Shown in pieces: positions 63,456 through 64,000 of a stretch of DNA of 64,000 nucleotides (the first letter of the stretch is position 1; each line of letters begins with the position of its first letter). The position numbers and the translations under genes are program-made. The DNA comes from Opitutus sp. GAS368 (GTDB taxonomy: Bacteria; Verrucomicrobiota; Verrucomicrobiia; Opitutales; Opitutaceae): contig CAMDOF010000023.1 of assembly GCA_945903465.1 (NCBI GenBank), forward strand, positions 1 to 64,000. The letters are read 5' to 3'. The notes below the pieces were generated by a model. That model had not been told where the DNA came from. It worked only from the letters and a program-made list of their open reading frames with translations, and did no database searches.

Positions 63456-64000
63456 TTAAGGCGAAGCTTCGCTCTGGGTGACAGGCAGCCAGGCCAGCAC
63501 GTTCGACCGGCCGGCCGCCACCGCCGCGGGACCGATCAGTGCCAGCAGGCGCGCGCCGATCTCGCGCGCAAGCGCATCGCGGGCCGCCCGATCCTGCTCC
63601 ACCGAACTCCCCGACTGTGCCGCCAAAGCCAAACGGCGGAGCGTTAACTCGTTTTTTAACAATCGCAGCTCAAGCGGTGTGTTCGGCGCTAACCCGTGAC
63701 GCGCTGCAAAAGCCACGCTCAGCGCATAATCCTCACCTTCCCCATACAACCAAGATCCAAACAAATCATCGCCCAACACCGCATATATCTGCTGCTGATT
63801 TTTCTGTCGGGCCGCCTCGCGCGCCAACAACGCGGGCGGGCTCAAGTCATAACTGAGCGCAAAATCCTCCTCATACTGTCGCTCGAGTTGAAAGACGGTG
63901 CGCCGCTGCGCCACCGTCGCCGCCGTCGGTCCCAGCAGGCGATCGACCAGTTGGCCCGCGGTTGTCTCCGTCATCTCGAGGTCCTCCAATTCACGCGGCG
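63456..64000 (-). CDS. Hypothetical protein, partial (N-terminus beyond window)
   Basis: The frame is open from the stop at 63456 to the right edge, so the start may lie outside; an in-frame TTG at 63989 would give 177 residues. The segment is helix-rich (VFQLERQYEEDFALSYDLSP, QIYAVLGDDLFGSWLYGEGE, LKNELTLRRLALAAQSGSS). The pattern LGDDLFGSWLYGEGEDYALS resembles a repeat unit found in uncharacterised verrucomicrobial proteins. No function can be given. Confidence 0.55.
   Translation of the reverse strand, partial: PRELEDLEMTETTAGQLVDRLLGPTAATVAQRRTVFQLERQYEEDFALSYDLSPPALLAREAARQKNQQQIYAVLGDDLFGSWLYGEGEDYALSVAFAARHGLAPNTPLELRLLKNELTLRRLALAAQSGSSVEQDRAARDALAREIGARLLALIGPAAVAAGRSNVLAWLPVTQSEASP

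Overview
The window looks like a chromosomal segment of a GC-rich bacterium of the Verrucomicrobiota, most likely an Opitutaceae relative. The evidence is a complete Amuc_1098 to Amuc_1102 type pilus-like operon, a family set first defined in Akkermansia; long TonB-dependent receptors with verrucomicrobial-style leaders; a Planctomycetes-Verrucomicrobia type cytochrome/DUF1549-DUF1553 gene paired with a DUF1501 gene; and many lipoproteins and Tat-type leaders. Assignment below phylum is inference.

Layout. 1-9303 (minus strand): pilus-like secretion operon in the order 1102-1101-1100-1099-1098, followed by a large Ig-repeat protein cut by the left edge. 10400-13663: TonB receptor. 14084-15367: DcuC-like transporter. 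15665-18348: divergent xylR/xylA with a 98-bp control region. 18486-24029: outer-membrane protein, two lipoproteins, a POT peptide transporter and a TIGR02466 oxygenase-like protein. 25446-33140: accessory region with an IS4 element, a SIR2-TIR gene, an nSTAND1-WD40 gene and many palindromic or repeated intergenic elements. 34770-44407: seven-gene Wsp-type chemosensory operon on the minus strand, followed by a DUF4864 gene, with a free HPt protein and a NarL/LuxR response regulator just beyond its promoter end. 48241-52992: PSD1 cytochrome/DUF1501 pair. 53786-60616: TonB receptor, Tat phosphoesterase, broken OPA-type MFS transporter, broken phnX and an intact FAD oxidoreductase, together a decaying phosphonate-use cluster. 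60697-63255: topoisomerase III. The right edge holds a partial unknown gene.

Two systems stand out. The Wsp operon keeps wspABCDEF, but in the last gene the WspR receiver and linker are joined to a histidine kinase, a degenerate receiver and a receiver instead of the GGDEF domain. With the HPt and LuxR-type regulator next door, this suggests a surface-sensing array wired to a transcriptional phosphorelay rather than to c-di-GMP. The second is the SIR2-TIR plus nSTAND1-WD40 pair next to an IS element, a candidate immunity or cell-suicide module. Its SIR2 part seems to have lost both catalytic residues while the TIR part keeps its glutamate.

No rRNA, tRNA or CRISPR array was recognised by eye. 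Start sites were moved from the longest open frame where a leader peptide or family alignment argued for it; these cases are stated.
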